Assembly (NCBI GenBank): GCA_947564425.1
Contig: CANOBU010000004.1
Span: 1 to 57,452 of the forward strand
From: an uncultured Eggerthellaceae bacterium
GTDB lineage: Bacteria; Actinomycetota; Coriobacteriia; Coriobacteriales; Eggerthellaceae
Direction: 5' to 3'
DNA length: 57,452 nt
Shown here in pieces: positions 25,274 to 33,465 of the stretch (positions within the stretch are counted from its first letter, which is position 1; the number at the start of each line of letters is the position of its first letter). The notes beneath the pieces are model-generated. The model was not told where the DNA came from, did not search any database, and saw only the letters and a list, made by a program, of their open reading frames with translations. Made by a program: the position numbers and the translations under genes.

Positions 25274-25672
25274 CTTGCCCCACCTGGGTGGTGGGGTCGC
25301 GGCGGGGCCCGGCTTGCTGTCTTCATGGGTTTGCTCCAAGGGGGGATGGGTTGCGGCGAGCGGCCGCGCCCTCCGGGATTTACTGCGCCGAATCCCTGCG
25401 GGCGCGGTCTCCCGCCACAGTCCCTCGCCTTCGCCGCGGCCCGATGCCCCGTTACTTCCCGTTTTCGCCTCCCGCGTGGTCACAATCCCGACTTTTTGAG
25501 CCGAAACCGCCCGGCCGCGCCGGCCTTCGCGGGTCCGTCCGGCAAAAGCCCAGGTGGCGGTTTGCCGGAGCCGGGCCGCCGGGGCGGCCAAGCATGCATT
25601 CGGCGCCATTCCGTGCGGCGCGGGTCTAAAAAGTCGCGATTGTGACCACCGGAGGCGCGAAAACCGTCAGTA
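25274..25672. repeat. 399-bp intergenic repeat, copy A, with long inverted repeats
   Basis: Closely similar to 38937-39335. The right half is bounded by imperfect inverted repeats of nearly 40 bp (25461-25497 and 25625-25664): GTTTTCGCCTCCCGCGTGGT...CACAATCCCGACTTTTT against TCTAAAAAGTCGCGATTGTG...ACCACCGGAGGCGCGAAAAC. The left half, from CTTGCCCCACCTGGGTGGTG, is shared with copy B. A diverged partial copy of the left half follows at about 25720-25800. No protein-coding signal is conserved. Lies between convergent aminotransferase and OFA transporter genes (gap 25239-25806). Confidence 0.8.
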
Positions 25673-25806
25673 GACCCCATCGCCCTGTGCTCCACGGGGG
25701 CCGGAGCCGTCAGCTATTCCCTCTGGGGGCTGGGGTCGGAACGGGCGGCTATGCCCTCCGGGGTCTGCTGCGCCGGATTCCTGTGGGCATGGCAGCCCGC
25801 CTCAGC

Positions 25807-27060
25807 TTAGCCCTTCAACCGCTTCATATCGCGGTTCCAGAGCTTGGCGAAGGGGAGCACATCGACCAGGGCCACGGCGGACAGCACGAGCAGGGCGGTG
25901 AACAGGGCCACGCGGTGGTCGGCTCCCACGGCAGCTTGCAGTGCCACGTTCAGCAGCGAGCCGAATACGATGGCGAAGTTCACGATGGAGAGATTGAAGG
26001 GGTAGCGGGCCGAGCCGAAACGTTGGCGCGCGAAGGCGCTGGCCACCACCGGCACGCCGCCGTAGCAGAAGCCGCAGCAGAAGGCTCCCGCCACATACAG
26101 CACCGGCTGCCCCAGCGTAAATGCCCCGATGATGCAGCCGGCTGCAGCGGCGGCCACGATCGCCTCGATCAGCATGGTGACTTTCACGTTGGTTTTATCG
26201 TAGATCATCCCGATGACCACGCGGGCTAGGCCGTTGCAGGTAGAGACCAACCCCACCAGCAGCGTGGCGAATCCGGTGCTCCAACCCACCAGCTGCGCAT
26301 CGCTGGCGCAGTTGCCTATCGTGGCAAGACCGATGGCTATCACGATGATCGCCCAGATGTAGTACACGTAGAAGGTGGGCGATCTGAAGATGGACTCGCC
26401 CTCGACCGGGTTGTCTCCGGTATCGGACAGCTTCTCGGGGGCCATGAGCGACACGATGTCCTCGGGGGGCTTGCGGAGCACCATCGCCTCGATCAGTGTG
26501 ACGATGCAGGTGGCAACCCCTATGCCGATGAATACCGCGGTAAGCCCCACGGCGGGAATCAGGTTCACTGCCAGGGTCCCCAGAATGAGCGACCCCAGGC
26601 CGAAGCCCATCATGAGCATGCCGGACGAGAACCCCACTTTCTCGGGAAACCACACGTTGGTGGTGGCGATGATCGAGTTGTAGCCGATGCCCACACCCAG
26701 GCCTCCCAGCACGCCGTACAGCAGGTATACGGCTATGATGCCGCTGTAACCGAACAGGCCGCAGCCTGCGAAGCCGGCGAAGAACAGCAGGGCGGAGCAT
26801 GCGACGGCGGCTCGCAATCCTAAAACGCGCTCTATCTGCGACCCCAAGATGGCGCCCACGCAGAAAGCGATCATCATGATATTGAAGGTAAGGGCCACAG
26901 CCGTCTTCTCGAGGCCGAAAGCCTGACCCATGGGCGCCGCGAACATCGAAAACGCGTAGATGAGCCCCAAGAAGAGCAGCGTGAAGGTGGAAAGGGCCAG
27001 ATACCCTGCCCGCCGGCGCCTGATCTGCTGCTCGCTCAGGGTGGAAGGATTGCTTGCCAT
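25807..27060 (-). CDS. OFA-family MFS transporter (oxalate/formate antiporter type)
   Basis: 417 residues from ATG 27060 (GAGGAGGAA upstream). Twelve membrane segments in two halves. FSMFAAPMGQAFGLEKTAVALTFNI and LYGVLGGLGVGIGYNSII, followed by WFPEKVGFSSGMLMMGFGLGS, are characteristic of OxlT-like carriers of small carboxylates. A central loop of about 40 residues carries acidic and proline-rich sequence. Divergent from a LysR gene 495 bp away, so it may be under that regulator and belong to the same catabolic locus. Confidence 0.9.
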   Translation of the reverse strand: MASNPSTLSEQQIRRRRAGYLALSTFTLLFLGLIYAFSMFAAPMGQAFGLEKTAVALTFNIMMIAFCVGAILGSQIERVLGLRAAVACSALLFFAGFAGCGLFGYSGIIAVYLLYGVLGGLGVGIGYNSIIATTNVWFPEKVGFSSGMLMMGFGLGSLILGTLAVNLIPAVGLTAVFIGIGVATCIVTLIEAMVLRKPPEDIVSLMAPEKLSDTGDNPVEGESIFRSPTFYVYYIWAIIVIAIGLATIGNCASDAQLVGWSTGFATLLVGLVSTCNGLARVVIGMIYDKTNVKVTMLIEAIVAAAAAGCIIGAFTLGQPVLYVAGAFCCGFCYGGVPVVASAFARQRFGSARYPFNLSIVNFAIVFGSLLNVALQAAVGADHRVALFTALLVLSAVALVDVLPFAKLWNRDMKRLKG

Positions 27061-27486
27061 GGGGTTCCTCCTCGATCGGTGCTTAAAGGTGGACGGATTG
27101 CTTTTGCATCCGCCCATCAAGGGTAGCGGCAAAGGAGCCCCTGAAGCACGGCTTCGGCTCAACGATAAGTTGGGGGCATCCCTCATATCTGTTTCTTGAA
27201 ATGGGCGAAACCGCTTCTTAGCATACGGGTTGCCGCGCTTCGCTGCCGGACGCCTTCATCGGCCCTCCCGTTGTCTGGAACGGATGGGCTATCCAGTACC
27301 CCAAGCGTCCGGATTCATTCTTTCGCCTGGTCGAAGGGCGGTAGTCGACCGAGCTCCCTACTCGGCCGCAGTCGGCTCCGCAGCGAGCCGAACGGTCTTC
27401 CGCCCCCTGATGGAGGGCCGTGCGCGAGGTTGCCCGGGGAAGCCGCAAGCTGCTGCAGCGCTTCGCCTTCCCCGCACCGTCGCGCT
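27061..27486. other. Gap between OFA transporter and LysR genes, no gene seen
   Basis: Short overlapping reading frames here have no ribosome sites and look like GC-rich noise. One stem, TCGGCTCCGCAGCGAGCCGA near 27370-27390, is noted. No operator for the LysR protein could be pinned down. Confidence 0.4.
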
Positions 27487-27515
27487 TTGCAAACCCGCTG
27501 GAAAGAAGGTATATT
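27487..27515 (+). promoter_or_regulatory. Promoter of the LysR gene
   Basis: TTGCAA (27487-27492), 17-bp spacer, TATATT (27510-27515): close to the housekeeping consensus, with optimal spacing. The leader would be about 34 nt and contains the GGAGGGGGG ribosome site. Confidence 0.65.
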
Positions 27516-27555
27516 TTGGCCGTCCCTTAAAAATCCGGAGGGGGGGCGTTATTCC

Positions 27556-28533
27556 ATGCATATCGAGTACCTCTACTATTTCCGCGACTTCTCGAAGAAC
27601 CTGTCCATTTCGAAGACGGCGGCCCAGTACTATATGACGCCCCAGGGCATCAGCCGTGCCATCCACCAGCTCGAGAAGGATTTCGGTGTGAAGCTGACCT
27701 CCTATCAGAACAACGAGATATCCCTTACGCCGGCCGGTATGGAGCTGCGCGATCAGCTGGACGGCTTCTTGGAGGGCTTCGAGTACGTGAAGGGCTCGCT
27801 CATGGGCTATCGTCTGGCCGAGCTGGGCGCCCGGGCGGGCAGCGATCGGAAATCCGTCAATATCCAGGTAACGCCTTGCGTATCGATGTATGTATCGCCC
27901 CTGCTGGACCTGCAGAAACCGGGGCTGTTCGATTTCGATGTCAGGATCATCGAGTCGGAGCTCAACAATATCGCGCCCACCGTCGTCCCCGATGGGGATG
28001 CGGGGGCCCTGTTCATCACCTCTATACCCGCCACGGCGAAGTATCGCGACCTGATCGACGAGCTGTGCGCAGAGCAGAACCTTGTGTACGAGCGCTTGTT
28101 CACGTCTCCGCTGGTCATGCTTACATCGGTATTCTCTCCGCTGGCAAAGAAGGCGTCCATCACCCCCGAGGAGGTACGCGGCTATCCTGTGGCACGCTAT
28201 CAGGATACGGTGCTGGGCGATGCCCTGGACGATTTCATCCTGGCCGATAGCGTGAAGACCATCAGCAACGCGACATCTGTGCTGAATGCGCAGATCCTGC
28301 AGGGCCATGCCATCGCCTTCGCTCCCAAGCTGGTAGAGGTGGGAGACGCTTTCTTGCCGGGCAAGGTGACCACGGTGCCCACCGAGGGCTTCTTCGATAC
28401 CGAATTCGGCCTATTGCTCCATAGCTTCCCCGATCAGCCGGAGGGCGTGCGGGAAACGGTGGCTTATCTGCGCAGGAAGCTGGAGGAAGAGGACGCCGGA
28501 GGCCGCTACGCCGGAACCTTCTCCCTTGCCTGA
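27556..28533 (+). CDS. LysR-family regulator upstream of the molybdoenzyme-activase cluster
   Basis: 325 residues from ATG 27556. Helix-turn-helix: YLYYFRDFSKNLSISKTAAQ, then YYMTPQGISRAIHQLEKDFG (about residues 5-45). The effector domain follows with ordinary length. It lies between the divergent OFA transporter gene and the MFS-molybdoenzyme operon (281 bp downstream), which makes both its likely targets. The cognate inducer would be the substrate of that operon. Confidence 0.9.
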   Translation: MHIEYLYYFRDFSKNLSISKTAAQYYMTPQGISRAIHQLEKDFGVKLTSYQNNEISLTPAGMELRDQLDGFLEGFEYVKGSLMGYRLAELGARAGSDRKSVNIQVTPCVSMYVSPLLDLQKPGLFDFDVRIIESELNNIAPTVVPDGDAGALFITSIPATAKYRDLIDELCAEQNLVYERLFTSPLVMLTSVFSPLAKKASITPEEVRGYPVARYQDTVLGDALDDFILADSVKTISNATSVLNAQILQGHAIAFAPKLVEVGDAFLPGKVTTVPTEGFFDTEFGLLLHSFPDQPEGVRETVAYLRRKLEEEDAGGRYAGTFSLA

Positions 28534-28635
28534 GACGCCGCGCAACCGTCGGGTTGGGGCTGGCCGGATCGGCCGCGCCGGCTCCGCGAGTTCCCGGAAA
28601 CCCTTCCGCGACCGGGGACTCCACAGTCTGTTTAA

Positions 28636-28647
28636 GCGTTTAAACGC
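28636..28647. promoter_or_regulatory. Perfect 12-bp palindrome in the MFS-molybdoenzyme operon leader region
   Basis: GCGTTTAAACGC, preceded by a half-similar TTTAAGCG, stands out in GC-rich sequence 168 bp before the MFS start. Candidate operator for the upstream LysR protein; no clear -10/-35 pair was found nearby. Confidence 0.35.
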
Positions 28648-28814
28648 ATAGCTGCTCGACCATGCCTCCCGTCCTGCGCAGAATGGCGCCATCGAATCAT
28701 GCTGGTCCTGGCATGGCTTTCCGCAAAGGGGGAGGAGGAGCGCCGCGGATGCCCGGACCCACCCGGATCGTCGGCCCGAGAGCCGACTCTACGATTTCAA
28801 AGGGAGGGAATCTA

Positions 28815-30173
28815 ATGGCAGTATCCGAAGCTTCCACGTTGGAAGAGGTGGCACAGCAGGATAAGGGATTCACCGTGGCCGACCGCATGGCCCGCATCCC
28901 GACGTCCCCGCATACCGTGGTCATCATCTTCTTCGTGCTGATGGGCTGGTTCGCCGAGACAATCGACCTCGGCGGCACAAGCTTCCTCATGCCCACCATA
29001 CGCGAGTACTTCCAAATGGACGCAACCACGGGCGGCTACTACTCGTCCATGTGCTTCCTGGGCATGTTCATCGGCGCCATCTTCGCCGGCCGCCTGGCCG
29101 ATAAGTTCGGCCGCAAGAAGGTCATCATCGCGGCTATGGCCGTTTGGGGCGTTGCCGGCTTCGCGCTGGTGTTCTCGCCCAATGTGTATTACCTGTTCAC
29201 CATGCGCTTCATCCTGGGCTTGGGCCTGGGCGGCCAGTTCCCGGTGGCCCTCAGCTATCTGTCCGAGATAGTATCCACCGCCGAGCGGCCCAAGTACATG
29301 ACGCTATACCAGCTGATGACCCCCGTGGGCTTCGCTGTGGCCGGCGTGCTCACCGTGCTCATCCTGCCGCACTTCGACTGGCGCGGCGTGTATCTGGCCG
29401 AGGCCCTGCCGGCGCTGTTCATCATCGGCATCATCAAGGTATGCCCGGAATCGCCCCTGTGGCTCGAGGCCAAGGGCCGCTGCGATGAGGCCAATGCCAT
29501 CTGCACCAAGTTCGAGGAAGAGGCCATCGCCCGCCATACCGCGCTGCCCGAGCCCACCCATATCGTGCGCACCGAGGCCAAGGCATCCTTCAAGGACCTG
29601 TTCTCGAAGAAGTACCTGAAGGTGACCATCCTGTGCTTCTTCATATGGTTCATCTCGATGTTCAGCGATTACGGCCTGACCACCTGGCTCACCACCATCC
29701 TGATGCAGAAGGGCTTCGATGTGGTGCAATCCACCGGCTTCGTCACCATCGGCATCCTGGGCGGCATCCCTGCCTGGTTCTTCGCCACTTGGTCGGCGAA
29801 GAAGTTCGGCCGCAAGAAGACGTTCCTCATCGCGGGCCTGTGCACCTCGATCTTCGGCATCGCCTACGGTGCGTCCTCCACGCTCATCATTCTGATCATC
29901 ACGGGCATCCTGTACCAGTTCGGCAAGTACCTCAACGCCATGATGCTGGCCCTGTATACCCCCGAGCTGTACGAGACGTCCATCCGCACCACGGGCAACG
30001 GCCTGGCCACATCCTGGGGGCGCCTGGGTTCCATCTTGGGTCCCATCATCCTGGCCGGCGTCATGACCAGCTTCGGCGCCTATACCACCATGTATATCGC
30101 CGCAGCCATGGTTATCATCCCGGGCCTGCTGGTGTTCCTGTTCGGTCCCGAGACCAAGGGCGAGGAGTTCTAG
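28815..30173 (+). CDS. MFS transporter, metabolite:H+ symporter type
   Basis: 452 residues from ATG 28815 (AGGGAGGG upstream; longer readings lack a ribosome site). Twelve membrane segments. GRLADKFGRKKVIIA between TM2 and TM3 and the repeat WSAKKFGRKKTFLIAG in the second half are MFS signatures; FAETIDLGGTSFLMPTI in TM1 resembles the acidic motif of aromatic-acid/organic-acid symporters and SV2-like carriers. First gene of the run that encodes a molybdenum enzyme and an activase, so it most likely imports their substrate. Confidence 0.92.
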   Translation: MAVSEASTLEEVAQQDKGFTVADRMARIPTSPHTVVIIFFVLMGWFAETIDLGGTSFLMPTIREYFQMDATTGGYYSSMCFLGMFIGAIFAGRLADKFGRKKVIIAAMAVWGVAGFALVFSPNVYYLFTMRFILGLGLGGQFPVALSYLSEIVSTAERPKYMTLYQLMTPVGFAVAGVLTVLILPHFDWRGVYLAEALPALFIIGIIKVCPESPLWLEAKGRCDEANAICTKFEEEAIARHTALPEPTHIVRTEAKASFKDLFSKKYLKVTILCFFIWFISMFSDYGLTTWLTTILMQKGFDVVQSTGFVTIGILGGIPAWFFATWSAKKFGRKKTFLIAGLCTSIFGIAYGASSTLIILIITGILYQFGKYLNAMMLALYTPELYETSIRTTGNGLATSWGRLGSILGPIILAGVMTSFGAYTTMYIAAAMVIIPGLLVFLFGPETKGEEF

Positions 30174-30206
30174 GCATCCGCGCCATCCCATCCACTTAGG
30201 AGCTTA

Positions 30207-30243
30207 CCCGGCGGCGCACCCACCCCAATGCCGCGCCGCCGGG
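30207..30243 (+). other. Intercistronic hairpin between MFS and molybdoenzyme genes
   Basis: Perfect 11-bp GC arms (CCCGGCGGCGC / GCGCCGCCGGG) with a 15-nt loop and no U-tract. More likely an RNA processing or stability element than a terminator. Confidence 0.5.
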
Positions 30244-30287
30244 AGTTCGAGAACGTGAAGCAGAGAGAGGAATAGAGGAGGTTCTAA

Positions 30288-32747
30288 ATGGAGAAGAAAG
30301 TACGGACAACTTGTTTCGACTGCCACTCCAAGTGCGGCGTTATCCTCACCGTGGATGACAACAACGATATCATCCGCGTGGAGGGCGATCCCAACCAGCC
30401 GGTGTCCGAGGGCATCCTGTGCGTGAAGGCATTCAGCGCCCAGGAGATCCACACCCATCCCGATCGCCTGAAGTACCCGCTGAAGCGCAAGAGCTGGAGC
30501 GTCGACGAGCCCCATACCGAGATGCGCGGCAAGGACGAATGGGAGCGTATCACCTGGGATGAGGCCCTCGACCTCATCGAGGAGAAGATGCGCAAGGTCA
30601 TAGACGAGTACGGTTCGAAGTCGGTCATCATCTCGCAGGGAACCGGCCGCGGGTCCAACCACTTCCTGGACCGCCTGAACAACACCTGGGACGGCGGCGG
30701 CAAGGTGTGGCCCACCCATGTGTGCCTGCTGCCCAACCTGGCCCAGACCCATGTTACCTGGGGCCGTATGTTCCATCCCCATGAGGCCTGCGACTATCGC
30801 AATGCCGGCTCCATCGTGATGTGGGGCACCAACCCCATCCGCTCGCGCCAGTACTCGGGCCTGCGCATCATGGATGCCAAGCGCAACGGCGCCAACGTGA
30901 CCGTGGTCGACCCGGTGTTTCGCGATATCGCCGCCAAGGCCGACCTGTGGGTGCCCATCCGCCCGGGCGTGGACGGCGCCCTGGCCCTGACGCTGACCAA
31001 CCTGATGTTCCAGTCGGGCAAGTGGGAGCGTGCCACCGAGCTGCTGAAGAAGTGGACCAACGCCAGCTTCCTGGTGAAGAACGACGAGCCGTGGATGCTG
31101 CGCGAGGCCGATCTGGTGGCGGGCGGTTCCGACACCCATTATGTGGTGTGGGACGAGAAAGCCGGCAAGATTGCCATCTGGCGCCCCGAGACCGAGGACT
31201 TCGACAGCCCCGACGTTGACCCGGCCCTGATGGGCGAGTACGAGGTCACCTTGGCCGACGGCTCCAAAGAGAAGTTCAAGACCGCCCTGCAGATGTACCG
31301 CGACCAGGTGTCGGAGTGGACGGTGGAGAAGTGCTCGGCCATCACCTGGACGCCGGAAGAGAAGATCGAGAAGATGTTCGAGCTCATCACCAACCCCGCC
31401 GGCGGCCGCCCCTCGCTGCTGACCGCCTATCTGGGCGCCTGCATGATGACCTCCAACGCCCTGCAGTCCGGCCGCGCCATCACCATCCTGCAGATCCTGC
31501 TGAACCCGCCCATCGATGACAAGGGCGGCATCTACTTCAACACCTTCTGGGAGTTCATGCTGGATCCGAAGATCACGGCCTACGACCGCGTGGCCCCGAA
31601 GCCGCGCCTGGGCTACGACAAGTACCCCATGTACACCCAGGTGTACGGCAACGCCAACAACCCGGACGCCGCTTGGGAGGCCATGATAACCGGCGAGCCC
31701 TGGCCGGTGAAGGTCATGATATCCGTGGCCAACGACCCCCTGGGCTGCTTCGAGGACGCCAACAAGGTGCACAAGGCCCTCACCTCCGATGTGCTCGAGC
31801 TGAATGTGAACATGGACTACTTCATGACGCCGGGCAACGAGCTGGCCGACATCGTGCTGCCGGCGGCCCACTGGTCCGAGCGCACCGGTGTGTTCGACGA
31901 GGAGCTGTATCCGGAGCCCTGCCCGTTCATCATCCCCCAGAAGGCCGTGCTGCCCCCGGGCGAGGCCATGGACGACTGGGACTTCCAGCGCATGTTGGGC
32001 AAGCGCTTCGACCCCGAGCTGTGGCCCTGGGAGAGCTCCGAGGAGATGCAGCTGTGGCGCCTGCGCGAGTTCCATCATGTGGATGTGAAGGACTACGACG
32101 AGGCGGCCGAGATCGGCTACTTCATCGAGTTCGGCGGCAAGAACCGCGTTACCAAGCAGCATGAGAAGGGCCTGGTGAAGTTCCAGACCCCCAGCATGCG
32201 CATCGAGATCTACTCCGAGCAGATGGTGGGATACGGCTACGATTCGCCGCTGCCCAGCTTCAACGAGCCCTTCGAGAGCCCCTATTCCACGCCGGAGCTG
32301 TACAAGGAATACAACCTGTGCCTGACCACCGGCGCCCGCGACTACGCCTTCTATCACTCCGCCTGGACCAACATCGCCCATCAGCGCATCTTGGAGCCGT
32401 GGCCCTACATCGAGCTGAACGACAAATGGGCCCGCGAGAACCAGATCGGCGAAGGCGACTGGCTGTGGGTCGAGAGCCTGCGCGGCAAGATGAAGGCCAA
32501 GGCCCGCATCTCCAGCGGCGTCATCTACGGCGCTGCCAGCATGTGCCGTCCGAACTACAAGCACGCCTGCAAGGAGCTCAACCTCCCCGGCGGCAGCTGG
32601 TACGAGTTCAACCCCAACATCCTCACCACGGCCGATGGCTCCGACCCCGGCTTCGGCGCCGCCCCCATGCGCTCAAGCCTGTGCAAGGTGACGAAGATGG
32701 CCGACGTCTACGATGCGAAGGTCACCGACGAGTCCTACGCCGTTTAA
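30288..32747 (+). CDS. Cytoplasmic molybdopterin-dependent oxidoreductase, catalytic subunit
   Basis: 819 residues, AGGAGG before ATG. No Tat signal, unlike the DmsA at 5277-7709. N-terminal 4Fe-4S site: Cys9, Cys12, Cys16 and Cys45 (CFDCHSKC ... GILCVKAF). Cys146 in THVCLLPN falls where cysteine-ligated family members such as acetylene hydratase bind molybdenum, but this assignment is tentative. Further blocks: WGTNPIRSRQYSG, WVPIRPGVDGALALTL, TPGNELADIVLPAAHW and a C-terminal cofactor-binding domain. The soluble build, small Fe-S partner gene and MFS neighbour recall pyrogallol hydroxytransferase, acetylene hydratase and gut catechol dehydroxylases. Reductive dehydroxylation of an aromatic is a reasonable hypothesis, not a reading. 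Confidence 0.9.
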   Translation: MEKKVRTTCFDCHSKCGVILTVDDNNDIIRVEGDPNQPVSEGILCVKAFSAQEIHTHPDRLKYPLKRKSWSVDEPHTEMRGKDEWERITWDEALDLIEEKMRKVIDEYGSKSVIISQGTGRGSNHFLDRLNNTWDGGGKVWPTHVCLLPNLAQTHVTWGRMFHPHEACDYRNAGSIVMWGTNPIRSRQYSGLRIMDAKRNGANVTVVDPVFRDIAAKADLWVPIRPGVDGALALTLTNLMFQSGKWERATELLKKWTNASFLVKNDEPWMLREADLVAGGSDTHYVVWDEKAGKIAIWRPETEDFDSPDVDPALMGEYEVTLADGSKEKFKTALQMYRDQVSEWTVEKCSAITWTPEEKIEKMFELITNPAGGRPSLLTAYLGACMMTSNALQSGRAITILQILLNPPIDDKGGIYFNTFWEFMLDPKITAYDRVAPKPRLGYDKYPMYTQVYGNANNPDAAWEAMITGEPWPVKVMISVANDPLGCFEDANKVHKALTSDVLELNVNMDYFMTPGNELADIVLPAAHWSERTGVFDEELYPEPCPFIIPQKAVLPPGEAMDDWDFQRMLGKRFDPELWPWESSEEMQLWRLREFHHVDVKDYDEAAEIGYFIEFGGKNRVTKQHEKGLVKFQTPSMRIEIYSEQMVGYGYDSPLPSFNEPFESPYSTPELYKEYNLCLTTGARDYAFYHSAWTNIAHQRILEPWPYIELNDKWARENQIGEGDWLWVESLRGKMKAKARISSGVIYGAASMCRPNYKHACKELNLPGGSWYEFNPNILTTADGSDPGFGAAPMRSSLCKVTKMADVYDAKVTDESYAV

Positions 32748-32774
32748 TCGATGCGAGAGAAGAGAGGATAGACC

Positions 32775-33110
32775 ATGGCAAAGAATGTTGCTGTTCTTGT
32801 AGAGACCGACTTCTGCGTGGGCTGCTCGGCCTGCCAGATGGCCTGCCAGAACTATTACGACCTGCCGGTGACTGAGACCTACCTGCGGGTGTTCCTGGGC
32901 AAGCCCGATGTGGTGGATGGCCGCCATGAGATGTTCATGTGCCCCTTCCCCTACGATCTGGAGCATTGCGCCTATTGCTTGGAGAAGGAAGACGGCCAGG
33001 CCCCCTGCGCCGCCATCTGCATTGCCAAGTGCCTGCATATCGATGAGGTCGCCAACATCGAGAAATACGAGGCCGAAGAGGCCAGCGGACGCGTCGCGAT
33101 CTTCCGCTAA
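32775..33110 (+). CDS. Small 4Fe-4S electron-transfer protein, partner of the molybdoenzyme
   Basis: 111 residues. Two cluster motifs: CVGCSACQMACQ (residues 14-25) and CAYCLEKEDGQAPCAAICIAKC, a two-cluster protein smaller than DmsB and closer in size to the small subunits of soluble molybdenum hydroxylases/transhydroxylases. It begins 28 bp after the catalytic subunit and has no signal peptide or membrane segment. Expected to pass electrons to or from the molybdoenzyme, possibly from the ATP-driven activase encoded downstream. Confidence 0.9.
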   Translation: MAKNVAVLVETDFCVGCSACQMACQNYYDLPVTETYLRVFLGKPDVVDGRHEMFMCPFPYDLEHCAYCLEKEDGQAPCAAICIAKCLHIDEVANIEKYEAEEASGRVAIFR

Positions 33111-33133
33111 AGCAGGATCTTGCAGTTTGCGAG

Positions 33134-33159
33134 GGTCGGAGGCGCTTGCGCTTCCGACC
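33134..33159 (+). other. Intercistronic hairpin after the 4Fe-4S gene
   Basis: GGTCGGAGGCGC pairs with GCGCTTCCGACC (one G-T pair, 2-nt loop). No U-tract follows; the ribosome site of the next gene starts about 14 bp later. It may protect or separate the upstream mRNA segment. Confidence 0.5.
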
Positions 33160-33186
33160 CCGCTGCGCTTTGGAAGGAGGGTCGCC

Positions 33187-33462
33187 ATGACCTATGCCTG
33201 CACTGATTGCTCCACCTGCGGGAAGTGCTACCCCAAAGAGTCCGTCTGTGCCGTCTGCGGGGGCGCCATCAATCTTCTGGATGACAGCTGTTCGGCTTGC
33301 GGCGAGCCTATAACCGATGCTATGCGCGAGACGGCCCGCGAGGCTTTCAAGGCCAAGCGGAAGGCCGACCGCGATCAGGTGTTCGCCCTGGCCGCTGCTG
33401 CGCGCAAGAAGCGCGAAGCCGTCCAGAAGAAGGTTGTGTATCCGTGGGAGCAACAGGGATAG
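33187..33462 (+). CDS. Small zinc-ribbon-like Cys-rich protein
   Basis: 91 residues from ATG 33187 with GGAAGGAGG upstream. The N-terminal half has CTDCSTCGKC (residues 5-14), CAVCGG and CSACGE: two zinc-ribbon-like knuckle pairs plus an extra CxxC. The C-terminal half is a charged helix rich in Lys/Arg/Ala (KAKRKADRDQVF). Function not recognised. The neighbouring activase begins 3 bp after its stop, so it is probably made together with it, perhaps as an adaptor or metal-handling factor. Confidence 0.8.
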   Translation: MTYACTDCSTCGKCYPKESVCAVCGGAINLLDDSCSACGEPITDAMRETAREAFKAKRKADRDQVFALAAAARKKREAVQKKVVYPWEQQG

Positions 33463-33465
33463 GCC

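Noticed and set aside
25239..25806. Short open frames in the 399-bp repeat, both strands
   Set aside because: Conserved between copies A and B only because the DNA is repeated; no ribosome site, and single-base indels between copies shift the frames.
27196..27555. N-terminal extension of the LysR protein (open frame from 27196)
   Set aside because: The added 120 residues are Arg/Pro/Ser-rich noise and would include the promoter; the helix-turn-helix starts properly at ATG 27556.
30204..32564. 786-codon minus-strand open frame over the molybdoenzyme gene
   Set aside because: Mirror frame of a clear molybdopterin oxidoreductase; no independent ribosome site or motif.
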